From Glaciecola sp. UBA983 (GTDB lineage Bacteria; Pseudomonadota; Gammaproteobacteria; Enterobacterales; Alteromonadaceae): DNA of 39,153 bases. Location of the stretch: positions 1 through 39,153 of the forward strand of contig DBBN01000068.1 of the NCBI GenBank assembly GCA_002292215.1, given 5' to 3'. Both the position numbers and the translations under genes were made by a program. The notes beneath the pieces are model-generated. The model did not search any database. It saw only the letters and a program-made list of their open reading frames with translations, and was not told the origin of the DNA. Shown here in pieces: positions 1 to 8,823 of this stretch; position 1 is the first letter of the stretch; every line of letters begins with the position of its first letter.

Positions 1-62
1 CCCACATCGGATTTGGGATGAGACAATTATCATAGTAGAATGATTTACTTATTATTTCACCT

Positions 63-398
63 ATGACTACGCGTATGAATAAGACCACCAAAAAGCTCGA
101 TAATAACGTCATCAAAGCCTTAACCTTAGTTTGCGACAGTGCAAAAGAGGATATAGATGGCTTTGTCTGGCTGACGCACACGGCCGATTATTCGCGCTTT
201 CCAGGATCGTTACGCGTTATCTGTGTATTTGCTTCGGATGCACAACTTATTGCCGCACAAGCTCAAGGCTTGGATCAGCGCTTAATTAAAGACATTCAAC
301 AATCCTTGTTTACAGCGGGGATATTACTCAAAAATGCCAAGCAGCATGTTACCTTTGATAGTGAAGAATCAGGTGCTGAGGCGAGGTGGTTAAGCTAG
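63..398 (+). CDS. Conserved small protein of unknown function
   Basis: A 111-residue soluble protein with no signal peptide or membrane segment. From memory it resembles a small gammaproteobacterial family that is sometimes labelled 'Fis family transcriptional regulator', but I see no clear helix-turn-helix, so that label is doubtful. The most family-like part is the middle: a GFVWLTH stretch (about residues 33-39), then FPGSLRVICVF. ATG at 63 gives the longest frame; an in-frame ATG at 75 is equally possible because neither has a convincing ribosome binding site. It stands alone, about 65 bp before the cupin gene on the same strand. Function unknown. Confidence 0.7.
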   Translation: MTTRMNKTTKKLDNNVIKALTLVCDSAKEDIDGFVWLTHTADYSRFPGSLRVICVFASDAQLIAAQAQGLDQRLIKDIQQSLFTAGILLKNAKQHVTFDSEESGAEARWLS

Positions 399-464
399 CA
401 AGATCACGCTCACTAAAATTTGAACTATATGTAATAAGACTACTTTTGCCGAATAGGAATGCCC

Positions 465-1133
465 ATGCTCAACATGGATTTTGCACAACAACTTTTCATC
501 AATACCCAAACCCAACCATGGCAACCGAGTCCAATGGCTGGCGTTGATCGTAAACCCTTAGCCCGTGAAGATACCGAATCAGGACATGCCACTAGTATTG
601 TCCGATATGCCCCCAACTCACATTTCAACACGCATTTTCACCCAAAAGGTGAAGAAATATTGGTTTTGGCAGGTATTTTCAGTGATGAACATGGCGATTA
701 TCCTGCAGGTACGTATTTGCGTAATCCACCAGGGTCATCGCACGCCCCATTTAGCCAAGATGGCTGCGAGTTATTCGTTAAATTATGTCAGTTTGCTGCG
801 GACGATATGGCGACGGTAAGGGTTGATACCAATACTACCGCATGGCTACCAGGGCAAGGAGGCTTACAAGTCATGCCCTTACATCAACATCATAGTGAAT
901 ATGGTAACGAGGGTTGCGCGTTAGTTAAATGGCCTGCGGGTGAGCGTTTTCAACCCCATCGGCATTTTGGCGGAGAAGAGATATATGTGATCTCAGGGAC
1001 GTTTATGGATGAACACGGTGCGTATCCACAAGGCAGTTGGCTGCGAAGTCCACACATGAGTGCACATCATCCCTTTGTAGAAGAGGAAACGGTTATATGG
1101 GTCAAAACCGGCCACATGTTGATGCCTAACTAA
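465..1133 (+). CDS. Double-cupin (ChrR-like) protein
   Basis: About 222 residues with two cupin folds in tandem. Cupin 1 carries the metal-ligand pattern H-x-H-x(4)-GEE (FNTHFHPKGEEILVL), and cupin 2 carries QPHRHFGGEEIYVISG. Both are followed by DEHG-YP-G and a later H. Two ChrR-type cupins without an N-terminal zinc anti-sigma domain are usually annotated 'cupin domain-containing' or 'anti-sigma factor ChrR-like'. Here the zinc-binding N-terminal segment of true ChrR is absent and no sigma factor gene is adjacent, so a metal-dependent enzyme or sensor role is more likely than anti-sigma activity. An AGGA at 455-458 lies 6 nt before ATG 465, which I prefer over ATG 459 (no spacing). Substrate unknown. 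Confidence 0.8.
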   Translation: MLNMDFAQQLFINTQTQPWQPSPMAGVDRKPLAREDTESGHATSIVRYAPNSHFNTHFHPKGEEILVLAGIFSDEHGDYPAGTYLRNPPGSSHAPFSQDGCELFVKLCQFAADDMATVRVDTNTTAWLPGQGGLQVMPLHQHHSEYGNEGCALVKWPAGERFQPHRHFGGEEIYVISGTFMDEHGAYPQGSWLRSPHMSAHHPFVEEETVIWVKTGHMLMPN

Positions 1134-1152
1134 GTGACTAAGCGACAAAAAT

Positions 1153-2103
1153 CTATGTAGTCAGAATATGGCTAACACTATACATACACCAATTATTACC
1201 ACCATTGAGCTTTGCTTCTATTAACGCTGTATTCGCATTGTCATGAAGGGTCATCATCGTCGTATTGCCCTCAGGATATAATGAGGCCACGCCAATACTC
1301 ATGGTGACTTGGATTGGCAAATCTTCGGATAGAACTTTAATCTGCAAAGCCGATATTCTTGCTACGAGCTCTTTGGCACAATTAACCGCATGGGAAATCT
1401 GTGAATCGGATAGTAATATCGCAAACGTTGCTGGATTAATATGGGCAACGGAGTCTCCTGGACGATTACCGAGATCACGAATCGCATTCGCCACCGCCAA
1501 CATGATCTGAGATGATTGCTTCGCGTTTAAGGGGGCTAATATATCTTGCAGATTATCGATTTCACAATGGAGCAATGTTAAGGGATAATCGTAACGCTTG
1601 CATAAATTCCATTCGGTTTGCAGTTCTTGCAAATATTTATAATAGTTATTGATTTTCGTCTCAGATTCTAAGGCGGCAAGTGTTTTGATTGCATTCGATT
1701 GGCGCGATATCTTGACGTGATTATTAATCCGTAAACGGAGTTCTCGTGGATCAATCGGTTTGACTACATAATCGACACAACCAATATTAAATGCGCGAGT
1801 TTTGCAGTTAAGTGTGTTGTTTCCGGTTAAAAATATAATCGGAATATGTGACGTTTCGGGTGCCTTGGTAAATTTTTCACACAACTCAAACCCATTCATA
1901 CTAGGCATATGAATATCGATTAAAAAAATATCGGGTTGTGGCTGTTGAAAACCATAAATAAGGGCTTCTCGACCATTGTTGGCAAATGTGAACTCAAACT
2001 GATCAGAGAGCTGATTTAATATGATTTGCAAATCCAATGGATTGTCATCGATATACAAGACTTTAAATTTAGATTGGTGAGACGTTGTTTGTTGATCCAT
2101 CAT
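1153..2103 (-). CDS. Response regulator with degenerate GGDEF domain
   Basis: 316 residues. The receiver domain (about 13-130) has the full phosphorylation set: acidic pair D19/D20, phospho-acceptor D63 (FLIDIHMP), T93 (FLTG) and K115 (VVKP). A linker leads to a GGDEF-type fold (about 165-310). There the GGDEF loop reads NPATF at 223-227, and the usual metal motif D-x-D is EID (181-183). By family knowledge a diguanylate cyclase needs GG(D/E)EF and the first Asp, so cyclase activity should be lost while the receiver should still work. It may be a c-di-GMP/GTP-binding effector or a pure scaffold. No histidine kinase gene is nearby. It is transcribed away from speA. Confidence 0.88.
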   Translation of the reverse strand: MMDQQTTSHQSKFKVLYIDDNPLDLQIILNQLSDQFEFTFANNGREALIYGFQQPQPDIFLIDIHMPSMNGFELCEKFTKAPETSHIPIIFLTGNNTLNCKTRAFNIGCVDYVVKPIDPRELRLRINNHVKISRQSNAIKTLAALESETKINNYYKYLQELQTEWNLCKRYDYPLTLLHCEIDNLQDILAPLNAKQSSQIMLAVANAIRDLGNRPGDSVAHINPATFAILLSDSQISHAVNCAKELVARISALQIKVLSEDLPIQVTMSIGVASLYPEGNTTMMTLHDNANTALIEAKLNGGNNWCMYSVSHILTT

Positions 2104-2194
2104 AACTAATAGCGTTTTTCCTAGTAAATGTCACGTTATCTATTATTAATATTAGGAAAATCTCAAGTAATCGCAACGTTATCGAATAAATAAT

Positions 2195-2223
2195 TTCGAT
2201 ATTGGGCTAGGTAGGATTATAAT
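2195..2223 (+). promoter_or_regulatory. Candidate speA promoter
   Basis: A perfect TATAAT lies at 2218-2223, about 31 nt before the speA ATG. With a 17-nt spacer the -35 box would be TTTCGA (2195-2200), a poor match. The -10 is convincing by sequence; the -35 is weak. No operator palindrome is obvious in this 150-bp divergent gap. Confidence 0.4.
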
Positions 2224-2254
2224 AAGATTTTTGTCATTCAACTGAGCAGACTCG

Positions 2255-4201
2255 ATGACTAATTTTCTCAATTCTTCGACACAATCTTCGGTAAAATGGG
2301 ATCGCGAAGCCGCTGATGCCTTGTATGGTATTTCTAAATGGGGTGCTGGTTATTTCGCCATAAGTGATAACGGTAATTTATGTGTAACACCCGATGTAGA
2401 AAAGCCGCATATGCAAATCGATTTTGCGTCCGTGATTGCTGAAATTCAACAACAAAAAATTCAGTTTCCAGTTGTTGTGCGTTTTCATGATGTACTGCGT
2501 GCACAAGTTGTGCATTTAAATAAAGCCTTTAATGACTGTATGGTTGAAGCGGAATACCAAGGTATATACCGTGGTGTCTATCCCGTAAAAGTTAACCAGA
2601 TGCGTGAAGTGGTTGAAGAAATTGTTGATGCGGGTAAGGCCTACCATTATGGTTTGGAGGCCGGTTCTAAAGCTGAGTTATTGACTATTATGGCTTATAA
2701 CACGACACCTGAAGCCTTGACCGTCCTTAATGGTTACAAGGATGAAGAATTTGTGCAACTGGCATTTTTAGCGCAAAAACTAGGTCGTAACGTATTGATC
2801 GTGGTTGAGAAATTCTCAGAAATTAAAATGATTGTCCGTATTGCCAAAGAACTTGGCGAATCTCCGATGATTGGTTTACGCGCTAAAATGAGCGTGAAAG
2901 GTCGTGGTAAGTGGGAAGGCAGTGGTGGTGATCGTGCAAAATTTGGACTCACTATTAGTGAAATTATTAATGCTGGCAAGTACCTTGCGGAAGAAGGCAT
3001 GGGTGATTGCTTAAAATTATTACATTTTCACATCGGTAGCCAGCTAACTGATATACGTGCAGTAAAAGAAGCCATTAATGAAGGCGCATTAATTTATTCT
3101 GAGTTACGCCATCTTGGCTTTAATTTAGAGTATGTCGATATCGGTGGTGGTTTAGGTATTGATTATGATGGTACCAAATCGACGAATGACTCATCACGTA
3201 ACTATTCGATTGAAGAATATGTCGCGGATGTGGTTTACGGCATGAAAGAAGTGTGCGATTTAGAAAAAGTCCCGCACCCAACTTTAGTCAGTGAATCAGG
3301 ACGTGCGATTACAGCACATCACAGCTGTGTGATCACCGAAATTATGGGCGAAATTCGACCTGATTCGTCTCAAGCTGATTTGACGATTGGTCATGATGAG
3401 CATGTTATCTTGACTAATATGCGTGAATTAGCGTCTTCGATGGATGCGGCGACCAATCTACAAGAAGTCTTTAATGATGCGTCTCAATATAAAGAACAAG
3501 CCAATGATGCATTTAAATTTCGAGTCATTGGCTTAACAGAATTAGCTCAAGTCGAAACATTGTACTGGCAGATCATGCAAAAGCTACATCTGCGTTATGC
3601 TGGAGCGGAGTTTATTCCAGAAGAAATCCAAGCGTTGGCCTTTAACTTATCCAGTCAGTATTTATGTAATTTCTCTGTTTTTCAATCTGCCGCAGATACG
3701 TGGGCGATTGATCAGATTTTACCGGTTGTACCACTGACCCGATTAGATGAAGAGCCAACAGTAAATTGCTCATTGGTTGATATTACCTGTGACTCTGATG
3801 GCAAAATCGATCAATTTGCTGTGGGACGTGAGATCTCTAATGTTTTACCGATGCATCCGTTGAGAAAAGATGAAAAATATCATTTAGGGCTGTTTTTAAC
3901 AGGCGCTTATCAAGATGTAATGGGTGATATGCATAACTTATTTGGTCGTTTAAATGAAGTGCATATTTTTAGTTATGATGATGATCCGCAGGATTTTTAT
4001 ATTGAAGAAGTTGTGCATGGATCGTCGGTAGAAAATGTATTATCGGTGATGCAGTACAACCCTCATTCTATGGCGATTGATGTTAAACGTGAAATCGACC
4101 GTCGCGTCGCTCAAGGGGTGATGAAGCCTCGTGAAGGGGTTAAGTGGACGGATTTTTATGAAGATTGCCTCAAAGGGTATACCTACCTAAAAACCCAATG
4201 A
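2255..4201 (+). CDS. speA: Biosynthetic arginine decarboxylase
   Basis: 648 residues, close to the family length of about 630-660. It converts arginine to agmatine plus CO2, the first step of the agmatine route to putrescine. It is a PLP enzyme of the alanine-racemase-fold (group IV) decarboxylases. The PLP-binding lysine is K112 in YPVKVNQM. The HFHIGSQLTDIR motif, the glycine-rich phosphate site (DIGGGLGIDY), SESGRA and the C-terminal VDITCDSDGK segment with the catalytic cysteine are all present. The start is ATG 2255; the Shine-Dalgarno is weak. The stop overlaps the next start (ATGA), so alkA is probably translationally coupled. No speB (agmatinase) is in the window. Confidence 0.97.
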   Translation: MTNFLNSSTQSSVKWDREAADALYGISKWGAGYFAISDNGNLCVTPDVEKPHMQIDFASVIAEIQQQKIQFPVVVRFHDVLRAQVVHLNKAFNDCMVEAEYQGIYRGVYPVKVNQMREVVEEIVDAGKAYHYGLEAGSKAELLTIMAYNTTPEALTVLNGYKDEEFVQLAFLAQKLGRNVLIVVEKFSEIKMIVRIAKELGESPMIGLRAKMSVKGRGKWEGSGGDRAKFGLTISEIINAGKYLAEEGMGDCLKLLHFHIGSQLTDIRAVKEAINEGALIYSELRHLGFNLEYVDIGGGLGIDYDGTKSTNDSSRNYSIEEYVADVVYGMKEVCDLEKVPHPTLVSESGRAITAHHSCVITEIMGEIRPDSSQADLTIGHDEHVILTNMRELASSMDAATNLQEVFNDASQYKEQANDAFKFRVIGLTELAQVETLYWQIMQKLHLRYAGAEFIPEEIQALAFNLSSQYLCNFSVFQSAADTWAIDQILPVVPLTRLDEEPTVNCSLVDITCDSDGKIDQFAVGREISNVLPMHPLRKDEKYHLGLFLTGAYQDVMGDMHNLFGRLNEVHIFSYDDDPQDFYIEEVVHGSSVENVLSVMQYNPHSMAIDVKREIDRRVAQGVMKPREGVKWTDFYEDCLKGYTYLKTQ

Positions 4202-5088
4202 TCACCCATATCAATGTGACCCAACCGTATAACTGGGCAATGGTGCAGGCGTTTTTATCACGTCGTGCCATTGCTGGTGTCGAAACGTGTGGGCCATTGA
4301 GTTATGCTCGCTATTTTGATGAACGTCCTTTCTATTCGGTTACTACCGATGATTCTACTAAAGAAAATCATTCTGCAGGCGTGGATCAACCCTCAAGTTG
4401 GTTTTGTGCCACTTATGAACCTGAGCTAGCCCGATTTACTGTCGAATTACATTTGCATAAGGCTGAGTGTGCCGATGCCGTTATTGCTAATATTACGCGT
4501 GTATTAGATGCACACCAAGCTATGCCGGTGATTACCAAGGCGCTGTTAACCGCCGGATTTGCTGCAAATGAACTTACGCCGGGCATTCGCCTACCTGCAA
4601 CCTGGTCTCCTTTTGAAGCGTTGATCCGAGCAATCGTGGGTCAACAAATTAGTGTTACAGGTGCGGTAAATATCCTTAATCGGTGGGTGGGTGATATCCG
4701 CAGTGAGAAGTCTATGACGTCAACGGGTGCAACAAGCCATGCGTTGCAGCAGTATCATTTTCCGAATCCTCATGAAATATCAACGTATGATACGTCTAAC
4801 CTACCCATGCCTAAAGCGCGCCAGCAGACGTTGAATGTTGCTGGTACCTTTGCTCAGAATAATGCATTATTGAGTGTCAATAATGTACACGCATTGTTAG
4901 CGCTCAAGGGCATTGGGCCTTGGACGGTTAATTACGTGTTGATGCGCGGTTTATCTGCACCGGATGTGTTTTTGCATAATGATTTGGTGGTTAAAAATCA
5001 GCTAAAACGCTTTGCTATCGACCCTCAGCAGGCTGCGCCTTGGCAGAGTTATGTGTGCATTCAACTATGGGAGCATGCTAATACATGA
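4198..5088 (+). CDS. alkA: DNA-3-methyladenine glycosylase II
   Basis: 296 residues. AlkA removes 3-methyladenine and other alkylated bases in base-excision repair. The N-terminal AlkA domain (about 1-125; PYNWAMVQAFLSRRAIAGVE) is followed by the HhH-GPD domain. Visible there are WSPFEALIRAIVGQQIS, the helix-hairpin-helix LKGIGPWTVNYVLMRG, and the downstream FLHNDLVVK carrying the catalytic Asp. I place the start at ATG 4198, which overlaps the speA stop by 4 nt; a TTG 33 nt upstream is in frame but lies inside speA. The stop TGA overlaps the ogt ATG. The family often has an adjacent ada gene; here the partners are ogt and speA. Confidence 0.93.
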   Translation: MITHINVTQPYNWAMVQAFLSRRAIAGVETCGPLSYARYFDERPFYSVTTDDSTKENHSAGVDQPSSWFCATYEPELARFTVELHLHKAECADAVIANITRVLDAHQAMPVITKALLTAGFAANELTPGIRLPATWSPFEALIRAIVGQQISVTGAVNILNRWVGDIRSEKSMTSTGATSHALQQYHFPNPHEISTYDTSNLPMPKARQQTLNVAGTFAQNNALLSVNNVHALLALKGIGPWTVNYVLMRGLSAPDVFLHNDLVVKNQLKRFAIDPQQAAPWQSYVCIQLWEHANT

Positions 5089-5570
5089 TGTATCAACAAT
5101 CCTTAATGACGCCTTTAGGCGAATTGGCTGTTAGGGCGAGTGAGTCTGGGATCACACAGGTTCAGTTTTTGGTTGCGACAGACATTGAGCGAAGTGGCAA
5201 TAAAGAGCACGGCAATGCGATCACCGCATTAGGTATCGAGCAGCTCAGCGAATATTTTGCCGGAGAACGACAGATCTTTGCTTTGCCATTAGCACCACAA
5301 GGAACGGAGTTTCAACACAAAATCTGGACTGCATTACAGACCATTGAGTTTGGGGTCTCGTGTAGTTATGGTGATATTGCTAAGCATATTCATCAACCTA
5401 CGGCTGCACGAGCGGTGGGCATGGCGAATAGTAAAAATCCGATAGCGATTGTGATCCCGTGTCATCGCGTGATTGGAAAAAATGGAACGTTAACCGGTTA
5501 TGCCGGTGGGTTAGATAAAAAATCATGGCTGCTGCAACATGAGCAAGCCGCTTTCACATTAGTAGGTTGA
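5085..5570 (+). CDS. ogt: Methylated-DNA--protein-cysteine methyltransferase
   Basis: 161 residues. Direct reversal of O6-methylguanine by transfer of the alkyl group to an active-site cysteine. The acceptor motif is intact (IPCHRVIG, about residues 125-132), preceded by the recognition segment with SYGDIA and AARAVGMANSKNP, and followed by GYAGGLDKKSWLLQHE. There is no Ada-type N-terminal domain. ATG 5085 overlaps the alkA stop; a second ATG directly follows at 5088. Position and overlap place it in one transcript with speA and alkA. It could be named ogt or mgmt; the sequence does not separate them. Confidence 0.94.
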   Translation: MMYQQSLMTPLGELAVRASESGITQVQFLVATDIERSGNKEHGNAITALGIEQLSEYFAGERQIFALPLAPQGTEFQHKIWTALQTIEFGVSCSYGDIAKHIHQPTAARAVGMANSKNPIAIVIPCHRVIGKNGTLTGYAGGLDKKSWLLQHEQAAFTLVG

Positions 5571-5576
5571 TGTCTT

Positions 5577-6470
5577 TTGCCAATTAAATATTTAGTCGAA
5601 TTATTGTTGTTAGGGGCGATCTGGGGATCGTCTTTTATGTTGATGCGCATTACGTCGCCAGATTTTGGTATTTGGGCGGTGGTTGAATTGCGTGCACTGC
5701 TCGCGACATTGGTGCTATTACCGTTTGTTATCGCTAAGCGTCAGCTTGGGGATATCCGTGTATTTGCTAAACCGATTTTTGTGGTGGCGCTGACTAATAC
5801 TGCGATCCCCTTTAGTTTGTTTACCTATGGTAGTCTGCATTTACCTTCTGCGCTGACGGCTTTATTAAATGGCACTGCGCCTATGTTTGGTGCGTTACTC
5901 GCATGGTTGTGGCTCAAAGAGTCCATGACTAATTTAGCCAAGTTAGGCTTTGTCTGTGGCTTTGTTGGTGTGTACTTACTAAGCTACGAGACCTTGAATT
6001 TTCAGGGGGTGAGTCTAGTACCTGTGTTGGCTTGTTTAGCGGCGACGTTTGGTTATGGCTATGCGATTTGTTATATCAAACGCCATTTAGCACAAGCTAA
6101 ACCGCTTGCTATTGCTGCTGGCAGCCAAGCGATATCCGCATTAGTGTTGTTACCGATGGCGTTGTATTTTCCGATGCCTGGAACCCCCGATCTGAACAGT
6201 TGGCTAGCGGTTGGATTTTTAGCGATCGTGTGTACTGGTCTCGCCTATATGATGTATTTTCATTTGATTGTTAATATTGGCCCTTCCAAAGCGATTTCTG
6301 TGGGCTATTTGGTTCCTATGTTTGGCTTAATTTGGGGCGCATTGATATTAGATGAAATAATTTCGGGCTATATGATTGCCGGTGGATTAACCATTTTATT
6401 AGGTATTGGTTTGACGTCTGGGGCTATATCGGTTTCTCGTTTCCGAAGAAAAACTGTGGTAAATCAATAG
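5577..6470 (+). CDS. DMT-superfamily (EamA) permease
   Basis: 297 residues, inner membrane, with about ten predicted membrane helices as two EamA repeats. The first repeat opens with LLLLGAIWGSSFMLMR, the second centres on residues about 150-285 and includes SKAISVGYLVPMFGLIWG and LDEIISGYMIAGG. Substrate cannot be read from the sequence; family members export amino acids, amines or metabolites. The gene starts at TTG 5577, since the ATG at 5570 runs into a stop after five codons. The gap after ogt is 6 nt, so it probably belongs to the speA-alkA-ogt transcript. Confidence 0.9.
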   Translation: MPIKYLVELLLLGAIWGSSFMLMRITSPDFGIWAVVELRALLATLVLLPFVIAKRQLGDIRVFAKPIFVVALTNTAIPFSLFTYGSLHLPSALTALLNGTAPMFGALLAWLWLKESMTNLAKLGFVCGFVGVYLLSYETLNFQGVSLVPVLACLAATFGYGYAICYIKRHLAQAKPLAIAAGSQAISALVLLPMALYFPMPGTPDLNSWLAVGFLAIVCTGLAYMMYFHLIVNIGPSKAISVGYLVPMFGLIWGALILDEIISGYMIAGGLTILLGIGLTSGAISVSRFRRKTVVNQ

Positions 6471-6525
6471 CCGTTAACGCTGCTTTTTGGTATATTTTCG
6501 CCAACTATTTTATAAAGGACTTATT

Positions 6526-7920
6526 ATGGCATTGTCTGTCGTGATTCTTGCTGCTGGTAAAGGCACAAGAATGCAATCTTCTCTTCCCAAGGTACTTCAC
6601 CCAATTGGCGGTGTGCCGATGGTGCAGCGCATTATCAACACGGTCAATAAATTAGGGTCAGATCCAATTAAACCAATTAAGATTGATTCGATTAATCTGG
6701 TCTATGGTCACGGTGCTGATTTGCTAAAAACAGCGCTATCGGACAATACATTAAACTGGTGTTTACAGGCGGAGCAATTAGGGACAGGGCATGCCGTACA
6801 ACAAGCTGCTGAGTTCATCAACCCACAAGATGATGTCTTGGTATTAGTTGGTGATGCGCCATTAATTAAAGCTGAGACTTTACGCAAACTGTACGCGGTG
6901 AAAGCGAATGCAGATGTGGCGTTACTGACTGTTGATTTAGCCGATCCTACAGGCATGGGACGCATTATCCGCGATGCCAGTGGTGACAATATTACTGCCA
7001 TTGTGGAACATAAAGATGCGACCGATGCGCAGCGAGAGATTGCTGAAATCAATACCGGTGTCATGATCCTAAATGGGGCTGATTTACTCGGTTGGTTGGA
7101 CGGATTAGAAAACAACAATGCCCAAGGCGAGTTTTATCTTACTGATGTGATTGCGATGGCGGCAGCACAAGGTAAATCCATTCATTCTGCGCAGCCTGAG
7201 TCTGCGGTCGAAGTAGAAGGAGTGAATAATCGTGTGCATTTGGCAAAACTAGAACGTGCGCTGCAATTAGAAAATGCACAACAAGCGATGTTGGCAGGAG
7301 CGACATTAGCTGATCCTGCGCGCTTCGATGTACGCGGTGATTTAACGGTCGGTAATGATGTCTTTATTGATGTTAATTGCGTGTTTGAAGGCACAGTGAC
7401 CCTCGGCAACAATGTCCGTATCGGCCAAAACTGTCTATTACAAAATTGTACCGTTGCTGATGATACCGTTATTGAAGCTAATTCTATTATTCAAGAAGCA
7501 CAGGTTGGCGAGGCTTGCCAAGTAGGGCCATATGCCCGTTTACGTCCTGGCTCAGTGCTATCGAAAAAGGCCAAAGTCGGTAACTTTGTTGAAATGAAAA
7601 AAACCACATTAGGCGAAGGGGCAAAAGCCAATCACTTGACGTATTTGGGTGATGCGATAGTGGGTGCGAATGCCAATATCGGGGCTGGGACAATCACTTG
7701 TAATTATGATGGGGTCAATAAATCTCAAACAATTATTGGTGCCAATGCTTTTATTGGGTCAAATAGCTCGTTGGTCGCACCGGTTACGATTGGCGATACG
7801 GCCACAATTGGTGCCGGCTCTGTAGTGACTAAGGATGTCGAAGATAACGCGTTGGCAATTGCCCGTGCGAAGCAACGCCATTTGACTGGCTGGGAACGTC
7901 CAACTAAGAAAATGACTTAG
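6526..7920 (+). CDS. glmU: Bifunctional UDP-GlcNAc pyrophosphorylase / GlcN-1-P acetyltransferase
   Basis: 464 residues, normal for GlmU (about 450-460). The N-terminal nucleotidyltransferase half opens with [14 protein letters not shown] and has [10 protein letters not shown] and LVGDAPLI. The C-terminal half is a left-handed beta-helix of hexapeptide repeats (about 260-450) with [24 protein letters not shown] and [11 protein letters not shown]. It makes UDP-GlcNAc for peptidoglycan, LPS and other glycans. The start is ATG 6526 with AAAGGA at 6514-6519. It precedes the glmR-type regulator and glmS. Confidence 0.97.
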   Translation: MALSVVILAAGKGTRMQSSLPKVLHPIGGVPMVQRIINTVNKLGSDPIKPIKIDSINLVYGHGADLLKTALSDNTLNWCLQAEQLGTGHAVQQAAEFINPQDDVLVLVGDAPLIKAETLRKLYAVKANADVALLTVDLADPTGMGRIIRDASGDNITAIVEHKDATDAQREIAEINTGVMILNGADLLGWLDGLENNNAQGEFYLTDVIAMAAAQGKSIHSAQPESAVEVEGVNNRVHLAKLERALQLENAQQAMLAGATLADPARFDVRGDLTVGNDVFIDVNCVFEGTVTLGNNVRIGQNCLLQNCTVADDTVIEANSIIQEAQVGEACQVGPYARLRPGSVLSKKAKVGNFVEMKKTTLGEGAKANHLTYLGDAIVGANANIGAGTITCNYDGVNKSQTIIGANAFIGSNSSLVAPVTIGDTATIGAGSVVTKDVEDNALAIARAKQRHLTGWERPTKKMT

Positions 7921-7930
7921 AAAATTAATA

Positions 7931-7988
7931 TTGTGTTTTTGATATCATAAGTTATAATTCGAAACCTAATTATCAATATGAAACTTAT
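7931..7988 (+). promoter_or_regulatory. Candidate promoter with inverted repeat before the DeoR gene
   Basis: TTGTGT (7931-7936), a 16-nt spacer and a perfect TATAAT (7953-7958) could form a promoter inside the 70-bp glmU/glmR gap. ATAAGTT (7947-7953) and AACTTAT (7982-7988) form an inverted repeat that brackets the expected start point. Autoregulation by the DeoR protein would fit, but no binding consensus can be checked here. Confidence 0.35.
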
Positions 7989-7990
7989 AA

Positions 7991-8821
7991 ATGTCACGCA
8001 ATCCACAGCGCGCTACTGCCAATTTACGCCACATTACTGATGCGATCCTATTAAAAGGTCGCGTTAGTGTGGTGCAGCTGGCAAGCTCACTATCTGTCTC
8101 GGAAGTTTCGATTCGAAAGTATCTAACCACGTTAGAGCAACAAGGTGTATTGATCCGAACTCATGGTGGCGCTGTGGCGAATGCCAGTTCTAATGTTCAG
8201 CCTACTGCTAATTACAACCTCAATACCGAGCAAGCATCATCTTTATCCCAACCGGCGATTGTTGATAACGATCCTTGCAAGCGCGCGATTGCGGCGACAG
8301 CTGCAAAGTTGATTTCGCCTTTTTCGAGAATTGTGGTGGATAGTGGCAGTACTACGGCGCATCTTTTACCTTATTTACAAACCATTGAAGGATTGGTCGT
8401 CATGACTAATTCCTTACCGATTGCGACGGCGTTAACTCAAAAAAGTAATAATGCGACTGTGCTAATGAGCGGCGGTACTTGGGATCCGTTATCCCAATCT
8501 TTCCAAGGGCAAATGTCTGAAAAGATGATTGCGTCATATAATTTTGAAATGGCGTTTGTGGGTGCTTCGGGTCTTGACCTTGTTAAAGGCACGACGACAT
8601 TTCATGAGTTAACGAAACTTAGCCAAGTCATGAGTGATTCATCTGAACAAACCATTGTGTTGGCACAATCGGATAAGTTATTCAAAAAAATGCCAAATAT
8701 TGAACTATCGTGGGGCAAGATCTCGACGTTAGTGACCGATAACCTATTAAATGATGATGCGCAGCATCATATACAAAACTATGGTGTACAGGTCATCTGT
8801 ACACCACCAATGGAGAAATAA
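7991..8821 (+). CDS. glmR: DeoR-family regulator between glmU and glmS (GlmR type)
   Basis: 276 residues. The N-terminal DeoR helix-turn-helix (about 1-65) contains [20 protein letters not shown] and [20 protein letters not shown]. The C-terminal sugar-phosphate sensor domain (about 95-260) has [15 protein letters not shown] and VGASGLD. Proteins of this kind respond to phosphosugars. A DeoR gene next to glmS also occurs in Pseudomonas, where it is called glmR; I use the symbol on synteny. The stop codon lies within the glmS Shine-Dalgarno region (GGAGAAA). It likely senses an amino-sugar phosphate and controls glmS, but this is inference. Confidence 0.85.
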   Translation: MSRNPQRATANLRHITDAILLKGRVSVVQLASSLSVSEVSIRKYLTTLEQQGVLIRTHGGAVANASSNVQPTANYNLNTEQASSLSQPAIVDNDPCKRAIAATAAKLISPFSRIVVDSGSTTAHLLPYLQTIEGLVVMTNSLPIATALTQKSNNATVLMSGGTWDPLSQSFQGQMSEKMIASYNFEMAFVGASGLDLVKGTTTFHELTKLSQVMSDSSEQTIVLAQSDKLFKKMPNIELSWGKISTLVTDNLLNDDAQHHIQNYGVQVICTPPMEK

Positions 8822-8823
8822 GC

